Positions 25,722 to 34,051 of a stretch of 64,000 nt of DNA are shown in pieces; the stretch's first letter is position 1; every line of letters begins with the position of its first letter. The notes under the pieces were generated by a model. It was not told the origin of the DNA. It saw only the letters and a program-made list of their open reading frames with translations, and searched no databases. The stretch spans positions 1 to 64,000 of the forward strand of contig JAAEYW010000025.1 of the NCBI GenBank assembly GCA_018223185.1, given 5' to 3'. A program made the position numbers and the translations under genes. The DNA comes from Oceanospirillales bacterium. Its GTDB lineage: Bacteria; Pseudomonadota; Gammaproteobacteria; Pseudomonadales; Balneatricaceae.

Positions 25722-26102
25722 ATGGATAAAGCTCTGTTTGAATTAGGTTTAAATAAACGTAAAGCCACCTTAGGTGAAGATTATGTCACTGACAATCTGG
25801 CTAAGGCAGATGCTTTTAATTTACCTTTTCAGGAAGCGATGACCGAGTGGTGTTGGGGATTTGGCTGGGGCGACGATACTATCGACATGAAAACCCGGTC
25901 ATTAATGAACCTCACCATGATTGCTGCACTTGGCAAGATGCATGAATGGGAGTTACATCTTCGGGGAGCGATTACTAACGGCGTTAGTATCGAGGAAATC
26001 CGATCAGCTATACATGCTATCGCTATTTATTGTGGCGTCCCACAGGGCGTTGAGTGCTTCAGAATCGCCAGAAACGTTCTGGAAGAACTCGAACTTTTAT
26101 AA
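25722..26102 (+). CDS. Carboxymuconolactone decarboxylase-like protein
   Basis: A 126-residue all-helical protein of the CMD/AhpD-like superfamily, with the PcaC-type pattern: RSLMNLTMIAALGKMHEWELH, then LRGAITNGVSIEEIRSAIHA and YCGVPQGVECFR. True PcaC decarboxylates gamma-carboxymuconolactone, but no protocatechuate genes are nearby. A role on a pathway intermediate, or as the helper hypothetical protein known from trigonelline catabolism, is more likely. It follows the regulator by 13 bases and precedes the succinate-semialdehyde dehydrogenase by about 215 bases. Confidence 0.8.
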   Translation: MDKALFELGLNKRKATLGEDYVTDNLAKADAFNLPFQEAMTEWCWGFGWGDDTIDMKTRSLMNLTMIAALGKMHEWELHLRGAITNGVSIEEIRSAIHAIAIYCGVPQGVECFRIARNVLEELELL

Positions 26103-26317
26103 TATTCGGCTGTTGATGGCGCGACTTACCTTCTCAGGATATACGCGGGCCTGATCAGACAGCATCAATCTTTATCAACACGACCGGGGCAGAACTATGC
26201 ACTGCCCCTCAGCTTTCTGCTGCCTGAAAAACTTGAATCATTTAATCCACGGCGTTGTTAACCCCAAAAGGGACGGCCGTTTATCCTTATTAACTGTTAA
26301 CGAGCAGAGTAAAATTC

Positions 26318-27781
26318 ATGTCAATTTCCAATTTGAAAGATCCCTCATTATTAAAAAATCAGTCATACATCAACGGCCAGTGGACAGATGCAGACTCGGG
26401 AAGAACATTTGATGTGATTGATCCCGCAAATGGAGAGGTTCTGGCTCAGGTGGCAGACCTGAGCGTAATAGAAACAGGCCGAGCAATTGAAGCGGCTGAT
26501 CAGGCAATGCAAACCTGGAAAAAGCAAACAGCTAAAGACCGCTCAGTTTTATTAAGAAAGTGGTTTGATTTAATAATGGCCAATCAGGATGACCTGGCAA
26601 TTATTATGACCGCTGAGCAGGGTAAAGTACTGGAAGAGTCTAAAGGTGAAATAGCGTACGGCGCATCATTCGTTGAATGGTTCGCCGAAGAGGCAAAACG
26701 TATCTATGGTGACGTCATTCCAAACACCACCCGAGATCGCCGCTCAATCGTTATTAAGCAACCGATCGGTGTTGTAGCAGCGGTGACGCCCTGGAACTTC
26801 CCTAACGCAATGATTACACGTAAGGCCGCACCCGCATTAGCGGCAGGCTGTGCAATCGTTATAAAGCCCGCAGCTGAAACACCACTCTCTGCACTGGCTT
26901 TAGCTGAGCTGGCCGACCGTGCAGGTCTTCCTGCGGGTTTGTTTAATGTCGTTGTCGGAACGGCTGCGCCTGAAATTGGTGCAGAACTGACATCAAATCC
27001 GATTATAAAGAAGTTCACTTTTACGGGGTCTACCCCGGTCGGCAAGCTACTTATGCAGCAATGCGCTCAAACCGTTAAACGAACATCTATGGAACTAGGC
27101 GGCAATGCCCCGGTGCTAGTCTTCAGTGATGCTGACCTGGATAAAGCGGTGGCCGGTGCTATTGCAGCTAAGTACCGTAACGCGGGTCAAACCTGTATAT
27201 GTGCCAATCGCATAATAGTTCAGGATACTATTTATGATGCATTCGTTGAAAAGTTCACTGCAAAAGTGAAGGAGTTCACGTTAGGTAATGGCTTTGATAA
27301 AACCGCAACGTTAGGCCCTCTGATCACAGCTAAAGCCGCAGCAAATGTTCATTCACTTGTCGTCGATGCTCAAGCAAAAGGGGCCCGTGTAACCACAGGG
27401 GGAAAGATTGACCCTCTGGGTAACACATTCTATCAGCCAACCGTACTATCTGATCTCAGCAATGATATGCGAATCGCCAGGGAAGAAATTTTTGGGCCTG
27501 TGGCTCCTATCTTCAGGTTCAGTACAGAAGAGGAAGCCGTAACGATGGCTAATGATACGGAGTTCGGTCTGGCGTCCTATCTGTTTACCAAAGATATGTC
27601 ACGCGTCTGGCGTGTTGCTGAAGCGATTGACTACGGCATGGTGGGAATCAATGAAGTCGCAATCAGCTCTGAGGTGATTCCTTTTGGTGGCGTTAAAGAG
27701 TCAGGCCAGGGACGTGAAGGGTCGAAATATGGAATGGATGACTATCTGGAGATTAAATACATTTGTATAGGTGATATCTGA
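26318..27781 (+). CDS. tgnE: Succinate-semialdehyde dehydrogenase, TgnE/GabD-like
   Basis: A 487-residue NAD(P)-dependent aldehyde dehydrogenase of the GabD type. It carries QSYINGQWTDADSGRTFDV at the N-terminus, the cofactor motif TPWNFPNAMITRKAAPALAA, the base Glu in SMELGGNAP, the nucleophile Cys in NAGQTCICANR and the C-terminal GGVKESGQGREGSKYGMDDY. It would convert succinate semialdehyde to succinate for the TCA cycle, the final step of trigonelline catabolism. A GABA-catabolic role is possible but no GABA aminotransferase gene is present in the window. A strong hairpin follows the stop. Confidence 0.85.
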   Translation: MSISNLKDPSLLKNQSYINGQWTDADSGRTFDVIDPANGEVLAQVADLSVIETGRAIEAADQAMQTWKKQTAKDRSVLLRKWFDLIMANQDDLAIIMTAEQGKVLEESKGEIAYGASFVEWFAEEAKRIYGDVIPNTTRDRRSIVIKQPIGVVAAVTPWNFPNAMITRKAAPALAAGCAIVIKPAAETPLSALALAELADRAGLPAGLFNVVVGTAAPEIGAELTSNPIIKKFTFTGSTPVGKLLMQQCAQTVKRTSMELGGNAPVLVFSDADLDKAVAGAIAAKYRNAGQTCICANRIIVQDTIYDAFVEKFTAKVKEFTLGNGFDKTATLGPLITAKAAANVHSLVVDAQAKGARVTTGGKIDPLGNTFYQPTVLSDLSNDMRIAREEIFGPVAPIFRFSTEEEAVTMANDTEFGLASYLFTKDMSRVWRVAEAIDYGMVGINEVAISSEVIPFGGVKESGQGREGSKYGMDDYLEIKYICIGDI

Positions 27782-27787
27782 CGATTG

Positions 27788-27824
27788 CCTGATTAACCGT
27801 TTCAAACTGAAACGGTTAATCAGG
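27788..27824 (+). terminator. Long perfect hairpin after the dehydrogenase gene
   Basis: CCTGATTAACCGTTTC (27788-27803) pairs with GAAACGGTTAATCAGG (27809-27824), 16 perfect pairs around a 5-base loop. There is no T run. It probably ends the GntR-CMD-dehydrogenase transcript or protects its 3' end. Confidence 0.6.
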
Positions 27825-28231
27825 GTACACATTAGCTCAGAATACTCCATGATCCATCCGGGCATGCAGTGACAATATTGAATAGCTCTGACATATCGGC
27901 CAGAGCTATTTCATCGCTTAGGCCTGAACATCACCATGCAGGTGAGAAATTACTCAGCATAAGCGCCCCTCCTGAAACTATTTCTTACGGCCCAGCCTGA
28001 AACTAAAATAATCAATAAAAACATAACCTTATAAGCAAAACTATAGCCCGTCCTCTTTTTTATCCCGTTGTATTCACTTTTCTATTGTTTGGAATATAAT
28101 TTGATCGCATATTTGTATTATGGTATACCATAATACAGTGAGAGCAAGTTGCACGGGTTTGCTGCTGTTTCCCGGTCTGACCGGAAAGGCGACAAACATC
28201 TACTAATAAAATAAAGAAGGGAATATGCGAT
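27825..28231. other. Long upstream region of the BCCT gene
   Basis: About 400 bases without a gene. Apart from the hairpin at its left edge and the 24-bp palindrome at 28114-28137, I see only AT-rich promoter-like sequence (for example TATAAT at 28095-28100) and the leader before the transporter. No small ORF with a good ribosome-binding site stands out. Confidence 0.5.
28114..28137. promoter_or_regulatory. Perfect 24-bp palindromic operator of the BCCT gene
   Basis: TGTATTATGGTA is followed directly by its reverse complement TACCATAATACA. It lies 94 bases before the transporter start. Sixteen bases, TTGTATTATGGTATAC (28113-28128), are identical to the site in the divergent catabolic promoter at 24927-24942. 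The core ATGGTATACCAT matches known FCD-GntR operator style. Confidence 0.8.
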
Positions 28232-29860
28232 ATGCAGCCCAATAAAATAATAGCCTCGAAGGGCTTTTTCCACGGGGTACATCCCGGGATGGGGATTGCC
28301 TCCAAAGCAATGGTTTTAGCCTTTGTTCTTTTTACAATTATCAATGTGGACTTCGCTAACGGGATATACAGCGATATAAAAACCTGGATTCAAACAACCC
28401 TGAACTGGTACTACGTTACCGTTGTTAGCCTTGTTTTATTCTTCTCCATCTGGGTAGCCTTCAGTCGCTTCGGCAATTTACGCCTGGGTAAAGATGATGA
28501 AAAACCCGAGTTTGGCTTCATGACCTGGTTTTCGATGCTTTTCAGTTGCGCCATTGGTACCGGCATTCTCTTCTGGAGTATTGCAGAACCTATTTTCCAC
28601 TTTCAGGGCAACCCATTTATCGAGATGGCAGGTATAGCGTCAGGTACTGCCGAAGCCGCCCAGATGGCTATGCGAATCACCCTGTTTCACTGGGGCCTTC
28701 ATGGCTGGGCTATCTATATAATTGTTGGCCTGATACTGGCGTATTTCGCCTATCGCCGGGGATTACCCCTCACCATTCGTTCGGCACTTTACCCTCTTCT
28801 GGGTGACCGTATATATGGGCCTATCGGCCATGCCGTAGATCTTTTAGCTATATTCAGTACGCTGTTCGGTACTGCGACCACGCTGGGCCTGGGTGTATCC
28901 CAAATGAATGCTGGTTTGAACTACCTGTTTGGTATAGAGATATCGACTACAACACAGGTGATCCTGATTGCGATCATATCTGTTGTCGGGACATTATCAG
29001 CGGTATCCGGAGTCGAAAAAGGCATTAAGTTCCTCAGCATCTGGAACATCCGGATCAGTGCCATTCTGATTCTCTTCTTCCTTCTGGCCGGGCCGACTGT
29101 ATTCCTGTTAGGTATGTTTGTTACCAGCGTTGGTGATTACATGTGGAACCTGATCCCTATGGGGTTCTGGACCGATCCAAATCCACAAGGCCAGTGGCAG
29201 GGATGGTGGACTATATTTTACTGGGGATGGTGGTTGTCCTGGGGCCCTCTGGTTGGCATGTTCATCGCGCGTATTTCCCGAGGCCGGACTATCCGTCAGT
29301 TCTTATTAACCGCATTAATTATTCCGCCATTGGGTGGATTCCTGTGGATCGTAATCTTCGGTGGTACTGCGCTACATATGGAACTATATGGAGCAGGAGG
29401 TATTGTAGAGGCGGTTAATAGCGACATGACAATGGCGCTCTATAAGACGATTGAAGGTCTGGGAGTCGATTCACTGACCTGGCCAATGTCGGCACTTGCC
29501 ACCTTCATGATAATCACCTGGTTTGTCACTTCAGCTGACTCCGGTACTTTAGTTATCTGCACCATTCTGTCCGTGGGCGATAGAAATCCACCGCAGCGCT
29601 TTCGAATTATATGGGGCATGGGTCTAGGTGCTGTTGCGGCGGTTCTGCTGATGGCCGGTGGCCTTAAAGCTCTGCAGACCGCTTCCATCGCGGCAGCACT
29701 GCCCTTCTCCGTGGTGCTTCTGTTTATGTGTGTTGCATTGGTGAAAGGACTCAACGATGAAGCTAATGGCGTGGTTTACAGCACAACGCCACGCCAACCT
29801 GAAACAGAAACAGAAACAAACGAAGCGTTACTGCCGGTAGAGGTTAAGGTCTCATCCTGA
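28232..29860 (+). CDS. BCCT family betaine transporter
   Basis: A 542-residue secondary transporter of the betaine/carnitine/choline family with about twelve membrane helices. It shows the glycine-rich substrate segment (CAIGTGILFWSIAEP) and the tryptophan-rich motif in helix 8 (FYWGWWLSWGPLVGMFIARI, followed by SRGRTIRQF). Trigonelline and homarine are zwitterionic N-methyl betaines, and the promoter carries the same palindrome as the catabolic operon, so it is the likely uptake system for the pathway substrate. An osmoprotectant role is the alternative, but long N- or C-terminal osmosensing tails are absent. GAAGGG lies about ten bases ahead of the start. Confidence 0.9.
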   Translation: MQPNKIIASKGFFHGVHPGMGIASKAMVLAFVLFTIINVDFANGIYSDIKTWIQTTLNWYYVTVVSLVLFFSIWVAFSRFGNLRLGKDDEKPEFGFMTWFSMLFSCAIGTGILFWSIAEPIFHFQGNPFIEMAGIASGTAEAAQMAMRITLFHWGLHGWAIYIIVGLILAYFAYRRGLPLTIRSALYPLLGDRIYGPIGHAVDLLAIFSTLFGTATTLGLGVSQMNAGLNYLFGIEISTTTQVILIAIISVVGTLSAVSGVEKGIKFLSIWNIRISAILILFFLLAGPTVFLLGMFVTSVGDYMWNLIPMGFWTDPNPQGQWQGWWTIFYWGWWLSWGPLVGMFIARISRGRTIRQFLLTALIIPPLGGFLWIVIFGGTALHMELYGAGGIVEAVNSDMTMALYKTIEGLGVDSLTWPMSALATFMIITWFVTSADSGTLVICTILSVGDRNPPQRFRIIWGMGLGAVAAVLLMAGGLKALQTASIAAALPFSVVLLFMCVALVKGLNDEANGVVYSTTPRQPETETETNEALLPVEVKVSS

Positions 29861-29875
29861 TCTGAATGTCAGCAT

Positions 29876-29906
29876 GAACAGCTCCATTAGCACTAAGGAG
29901 CTGTTC
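29876..29906 (+). terminator. Hairpin after the BCCT gene
   Basis: GAACAGCTCC pairs with GGAGCTGTTC around an 11-base loop, starting 16 bases after the stop. The T tract is poor, so it is probably an mRNA-end hairpin; a better terminator follows at 29941. Confidence 0.55.
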
Positions 29907-29940
29907 ACTTTCCAGAGAGTGGCTCACTTTGGTCACCTTT

Positions 29941-29965
29941 AGCGGTCATAACGGCCGCTTTTTTT
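29941..29965 (+). terminator. Rho-independent terminator
   Basis: AGCGG (29941-29945) pairs with CCGCT (29955-29959), followed by seven T ending at 29965. Confidence 0.65.
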
Positions 29966-30058
29966 ATTTCTGGACAATAACAACGCTAAGCCAAAATCCT
30001 TGTCTCTCTCTTCGGGCAACCAGCCAGAATCCGGACCTGGTTTTTAATAGATGAATAA

Positions 30059-30844
30059 TTATCGCTGTTTTCTATATTGGGCAGGGCTGACGCCAAACTG
30101 CTCCCGGAACATGTAGATAAATGGGGATGGTGAGCTGTAACCAAGCTCTAATGCGATCGCCGTGATGCTCTGCCCCGTGTTTAACAGTTCGATTGCCTGC
30201 ATCAGCCGTAACTGCAGCCGCCACTGCTTCAGTGACATTCCGGTTTCCCGGCGAAAACGACGATCCAGGGTCCGTGGCGATACCGCCAGACCATCAGCCA
30301 GTTGTTCTGACGTTTCACTACTGTCTGACTGTTGATAAAGCCGGGTACACAGGGTAATCAGATCGTCACTGACAGGCCATGGCAGGTATCGGTCCTTCCG
30401 CTCGAGACGACTCAGAGTCTGCAACAACAACTGCACCAGATCATTCTCATAGCCCTGTACCGGATATTCGACGTCAAACTCTGCAGCCGTCAGTATCAGC
30501 TCCCGGAACAACGGTGATATCTGAAGCACAGCCGCCCTTTCTGCAGCCATCCCCTGATAACCAGGATCAAGATAGAGGCTTTTCAAATCTGCACCATATT
30601 CAGTAAACACGCTGTGCTGGCAACCCCGGGGCAACCAGATCGCCTGCTCCGGAGGAATAAAATAACGTTCGCCAACAAGGTCGACCACCAACACTCCGGA
30701 AACCGCGTATAACAACTGATGCCAGTCATGCTGATGTGGCGGAAAAAAATGCCCCGCTGGCATCGTTTGCTGACGCACATATAGCTCCCGGGGCAAGGAC
30801 TGCATCTGCAAAAGGCTGAGTTCGCGGGCGGCGTCAGTTGTCAT
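30059..30844 (-). CDS. AraC family transcriptional regulator
   Basis: A 261-residue regulator. The N-terminal cupin sensor contains HFFPPHQHDWHQLLYAVSG and a PPEQAIWLPRGCQHSV segment. The C-terminal double helix-turn-helix carries QLADGLAVSPRTLDRRFRRE and the AraC signature AIALELGYSSPSPFIYMFRE. The ATG at 30844 is used; a TTG at 30853 would add three residues. It is divergent from the YbfB-type MFS transporter with a gap of about 110 bases and very likely controls it, a pairing often seen for AraC regulators of small-molecule exporters. Confidence 0.9.
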   Translation of the reverse strand: MTTDAARELSLLQMQSLPRELYVRQQTMPAGHFFPPHQHDWHQLLYAVSGVLVVDLVGERYFIPPEQAIWLPRGCQHSVFTEYGADLKSLYLDPGYQGMAAERAAVLQISPLFRELILTAAEFDVEYPVQGYENDLVQLLLQTLSRLERKDRYLPWPVSDDLITLCTRLYQQSDSSETSEQLADGLAVSPRTLDRRFRRETGMSLKQWRLQLRLMQAIELLNTGQSITAIALELGYSSPSPFIYMFREQFGVSPAQYRKQR

Positions 30845-30955
30845 GATGCTCAAATCTATCTTTGTCTTATTTTAGATATATTCTGTCATTTTATAGAAAG
30901 ATAACAAACACATTATTCGTTAACCTGTAGACATTCACCCGCCTGAGAAATAAAC

Positions 30956-32149
30956 ATGCCTGAAATCAGTAAATTCCGCATGCTGCTCACCTGTGTTTTA
31001 GGAATAGTCGCAACCATCGGTATCGCCCGCTTTGCCTATACCCCGATGATTCCGGAAATGGCCCGGGGAACCGGTCTGAGTGAATCGGTCGCGGGATATC
31101 TCGCTGCGGCCAACTATGCAGGCTATCTCAGCGGCGCCCTGCTTATCTCTTTTATCCACAGCCTGGCGCTGAAAGCCCGCCTGTACAAAATAGGACTACT
31201 GACGGCGGTGCTGACCAGTATGGCGATGGCCCTCACGACTCTTGAGCCTCTCTGGTATCTGCTTCGTTATCTGTCGGGCCTGAGCAGTTCTGCAGGTATG
31301 CTGCTGGGTGGTGGCTTGCTGATGCACTGGTTAATGAAACGTAACCATAAAGCCGAACTGGGTATCTTTTTTTCAGGGCTGGGTATCGGCATCGTTATCA
31401 CCGCAATTCTCGCCGTCATCATTAAAGATAATTTCACCTGGGACCAGCAGTGGCTGATTTATGGCGGAGTTACACTGTTATTGATCCTGCCTGTGTGGTT
31501 CTGGTTACCAGACTTCAGTACTGAACAGTCGCTGGCTAAACACAGTAAACAGCACATATCTTTGCCATCCAGTTTTATGCAGGTTCTGCAGCTGGCCTAC
31601 TTCTGTGCCGGGGCCGGTTATGTGATCTCTGCTACCTTTCTGATCACCATTGCTGAAAATATTGACGCCCTGGCAGGACAAGGCTGGATGATCTGGCTGG
31701 TTGCCGGCCTGAGCTGCGCACCTGCCAGCGCGTTCTGGGATAAAATCGTCAATAACACCAGTCAGTGGCAGGCCCTGTTTGCCGCTTACCTGCTCAACGC
31801 TCTGAGTATTCTGATTCTGTTACTAAGCCATCAGTTAGTGGCCGTCATTATCAGTGCTCTGATCTATGGCGCCAGCTTTATCGGTATTGTCAGTATGATG
31901 TTGTCGATGGTCGGACGTCTGTTTCCGGATAACCCTTCAAAGCCGATGAGCCGGCTCACCTTCAGCTATGGTATTGCGCAGGTCATTGCGCCGGCCGTTG
32001 TCGGCCTGATGGCAGAATACTATGGCAACTTTGATAACGGCCTGATACTGACGCTGGTCGTTATGCTGACCGGCAGCGCTGCCCTGTTATTCGCTCAGCG
32101 AATAGAGCAACGGGCTGAATTAACAGCCACGATCCATCACAATGCTTAA
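30956..32149 (+). CDS. YbfB/YjiJ family MFS transporter
   Basis: A 397-residue, twelve-helix major-facilitator protein. It begins with the family motif GIARFAYTPMIPEMARGTGLS and continues AGYLAAANYAGYLSGALL. The middle shows SGLSSSAGMLLGGGLLMHWL, and the second half begins after a soluble loop at about residue 190. YbfB/YjiJ transporters are mostly uncharacterised and predicted to export small organic molecules. The divergent AraC gene is its likely regulator. No other neighbour hints at the substrate. Confidence 0.85.
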   Translation: MPEISKFRMLLTCVLGIVATIGIARFAYTPMIPEMARGTGLSESVAGYLAAANYAGYLSGALLISFIHSLALKARLYKIGLLTAVLTSMAMALTTLEPLWYLLRYLSGLSSSAGMLLGGGLLMHWLMKRNHKAELGIFFSGLGIGIVITAILAVIIKDNFTWDQQWLIYGGVTLLLILPVWFWLPDFSTEQSLAKHSKQHISLPSSFMQVLQLAYFCAGAGYVISATFLITIAENIDALAGQGWMIWLVAGLSCAPASAFWDKIVNNTSQWQALFAAYLLNALSILILLLSHQLVAVIISALIYGASFIGIVSMMLSMVGRLFPDNPSKPMSRLTFSYGIAQVIAPAVVGLMAEYYGNFDNGLILTLVVMLTGSAALLFAQRIEQRAELTATIHHNA

Positions 32150-32254
32150 TCATCCGAACACCAAAAATATGAATTAAGTGACGGAATAAATTGACTCCGG
32201 CCCTTTTTATTCCGATGTTTAGATAATCGCTGAATGATCACTAAGGAGTCTGTT

Positions 32255-33919
32255 ATGGCCACCGATGTCGAAATTGCTCTACAGTTCACTCCCCGGCCAG
32301 TTGCAGAGATCGCAGAGAAACTCGGGATCAGTCATGACTTTCTGAACCATTATGGCCGCGATATCGCCAAGGTCGATCTGCAGGCGCTCACCCATAACGG
32401 CCGCAAGCCCGGCAGACTGATTCTGGTTTCAGCCACCACACCCACGCCATCCGGAGAGGGGAAAACCACCACCACAATCGGCCTGGCGCAGGCGTTTTCA
32501 CAACTGAATGAGTCCGTCTGCATGGCCTTGAGGGAACCCTCTCTGGGCCCCTGCCTGGGAATGAAAGGCGGAGCCACCGGTGGTGGCTATAGCCAGATCA
32601 TGCCTGCGGACCGAATCAATCTGCACTTTACCGGTGATTTTCATGCAATCACCAGTGCCAATAACCTGCTTTCGGCCGCGCTCGACAACCATATCTACCA
32701 TGGCAACGACCTGGGTATTGATCCACGGCAGATTGTCTGGCGCCGGGTCATGGATATGAATGATCGCAGCCTGCGTAAGATCGTTCTGGGCCTCGGCGGT
32801 AAAACACAAGGCACTCCCAGGGAGGGCGGCTTCGATATTACCGCGGCGTCTGAGGTCATGGCGATGCTCTGTCTGGCCGAAGATACAGATGACCTGAAGC
32901 GGCGCCTTGATCGCACCCTGATCGGTTATACCTATGCAGGCGAGCCTGTATATGCCGCACAGCTGAAGATTACCGGCGCGATGATGGCGCTACTGCGCGA
33001 TGCCCTGCAACCCAACCTGGTACAAAGCCTGGAAGGCACTCCGGCCTTCGTTCATGGGGGACCGTTTGCCAATATCGCCCACGGCTGCAACAGCGTAATC
33101 GCGACCCGGATGGCGATGAAGTATGCCGACTGGGCAATCACAGAAGCGGGATTTGGTTTTGATCTGGGGGCGGAGAAGTTCTTCGATATTAAATGCCGGA
33201 TTGCCAATCTGGACCCGGCTGCAGTGATTCTGGTGACCACCGTGCGAGCTCTGAAGATGCATGGAGGGAAACAGAAAAGCACGCTGGAGTCCGAAGACCT
33301 GACCGCCGTAAAGCTGGGGCTGGGCAATCTGGATAAACATATCGAGAGTGTCATTATCTTTAATAAACAGCCGGTAGTGGCGCTTAACCGCTTTGCCACC
33401 GACACCGATGCCGAGGTCGCTATAATTCGTGATCGCTGCACCGAGCTTGGCATTGCCTTCGCCGTAACCACTCACCATGCCGATGGCGGTAAAGGCGCGC
33501 TTGAACTGGCCCGTGCGGTCATCGCCTCAGCACAACAAAACAGGCCTTTCAAACCGTTGTATGACCTCGATCTGACCGTGCTGGAAAAAGTGCGGGCGGT
33601 TTGCAGGCAGATGTATGGTGCGGATGATGTCGCGTTCACAAAAGAGGCGGCAAAAGATCTTCAGCTTGTCGAACAACTGGGCCTGAGCCATCTGCCGGTC
33701 TGTATCGCTAAAGCGCCAAGCTCGCTTTCGGATGATCCGTTACTGCATGGCAGACCCCGGGACTTTGAAGTTACCGTCAGAGCGATTCAGATCAATTCCG
33801 GTGCTGGATTTCTGGTGATTCTGACCGGTGATATCCTGCGGATGCCAGGGCTGCCGAAAGAACCGGCGGCCAACCAGATGCGGTTACTCAAAAGTGGCGT
33901 AATCGAAGGGCTGGAATAA
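32255..33919 (+). CDS. fhs: Formate-tetrahydrofolate ligase
   Basis: Catalyses ATP + formate + tetrahydrofolate to 10-formyl-tetrahydrofolate. The 554-residue length is right for the family. The nucleotide-binding loop TPSGEGKTTTTIGLAQA is near residues 62-78, and KGGATGGGYSQIMPA, FVHGGPFANIAHGCNS and the C-terminal SGAGFLVILTGDILRMPG are diagnostic. The ATG at 32255 has AAGGAG seven bases ahead; the longer frame is unnecessary. It is monocistronic. Because the putative trigonelline pathway 2 kb upstream releases formate, it could return that carbon to one-carbon metabolism; this link is inferred from proximity alone. Confidence 0.95.
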   Translation: MATDVEIALQFTPRPVAEIAEKLGISHDFLNHYGRDIAKVDLQALTHNGRKPGRLILVSATTPTPSGEGKTTTTIGLAQAFSQLNESVCMALREPSLGPCLGMKGGATGGGYSQIMPADRINLHFTGDFHAITSANNLLSAALDNHIYHGNDLGIDPRQIVWRRVMDMNDRSLRKIVLGLGGKTQGTPREGGFDITAASEVMAMLCLAEDTDDLKRRLDRTLIGYTYAGEPVYAAQLKITGAMMALLRDALQPNLVQSLEGTPAFVHGGPFANIAHGCNSVIATRMAMKYADWAITEAGFGFDLGAEKFFDIKCRIANLDPAAVILVTTVRALKMHGGKQKSTLESEDLTAVKLGLGNLDKHIESVIIFNKQPVVALNRFATDTDAEVAIIRDRCTELGIAFAVTTHHADGGKGALELARAVIASAQQNRPFKPLYDLDLTVLEKVRAVCRQMYGADDVAFTKEAAKDLQLVEQLGLSHLPVCIAKAPSSLSDDPLLHGRPRDFEVTVRAIQINSGAGFLVILTGDILRMPGLPKEPAANQMRLLKSGVIEGLE

Positions 33920-34051
33920 CCAGAACAAAGGCCTGATAACGTCAAACTCTTCGGCATCCACCTCAGAAATACAGTAAAATAAGCGCTTTACTATAACTAA
34001 GTAACAACCGAGCGGCTTTTCCGCCGACTCATCTATTCCGGATTTTTTCAG

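Noticed and set aside
25722-26102. Protocatechuate pathway gene pcaC
   Set aside because: The fold is the same family, but no other pca genes are present and all neighbours belong to N-heterocycle and succinate-semialdehyde metabolism.
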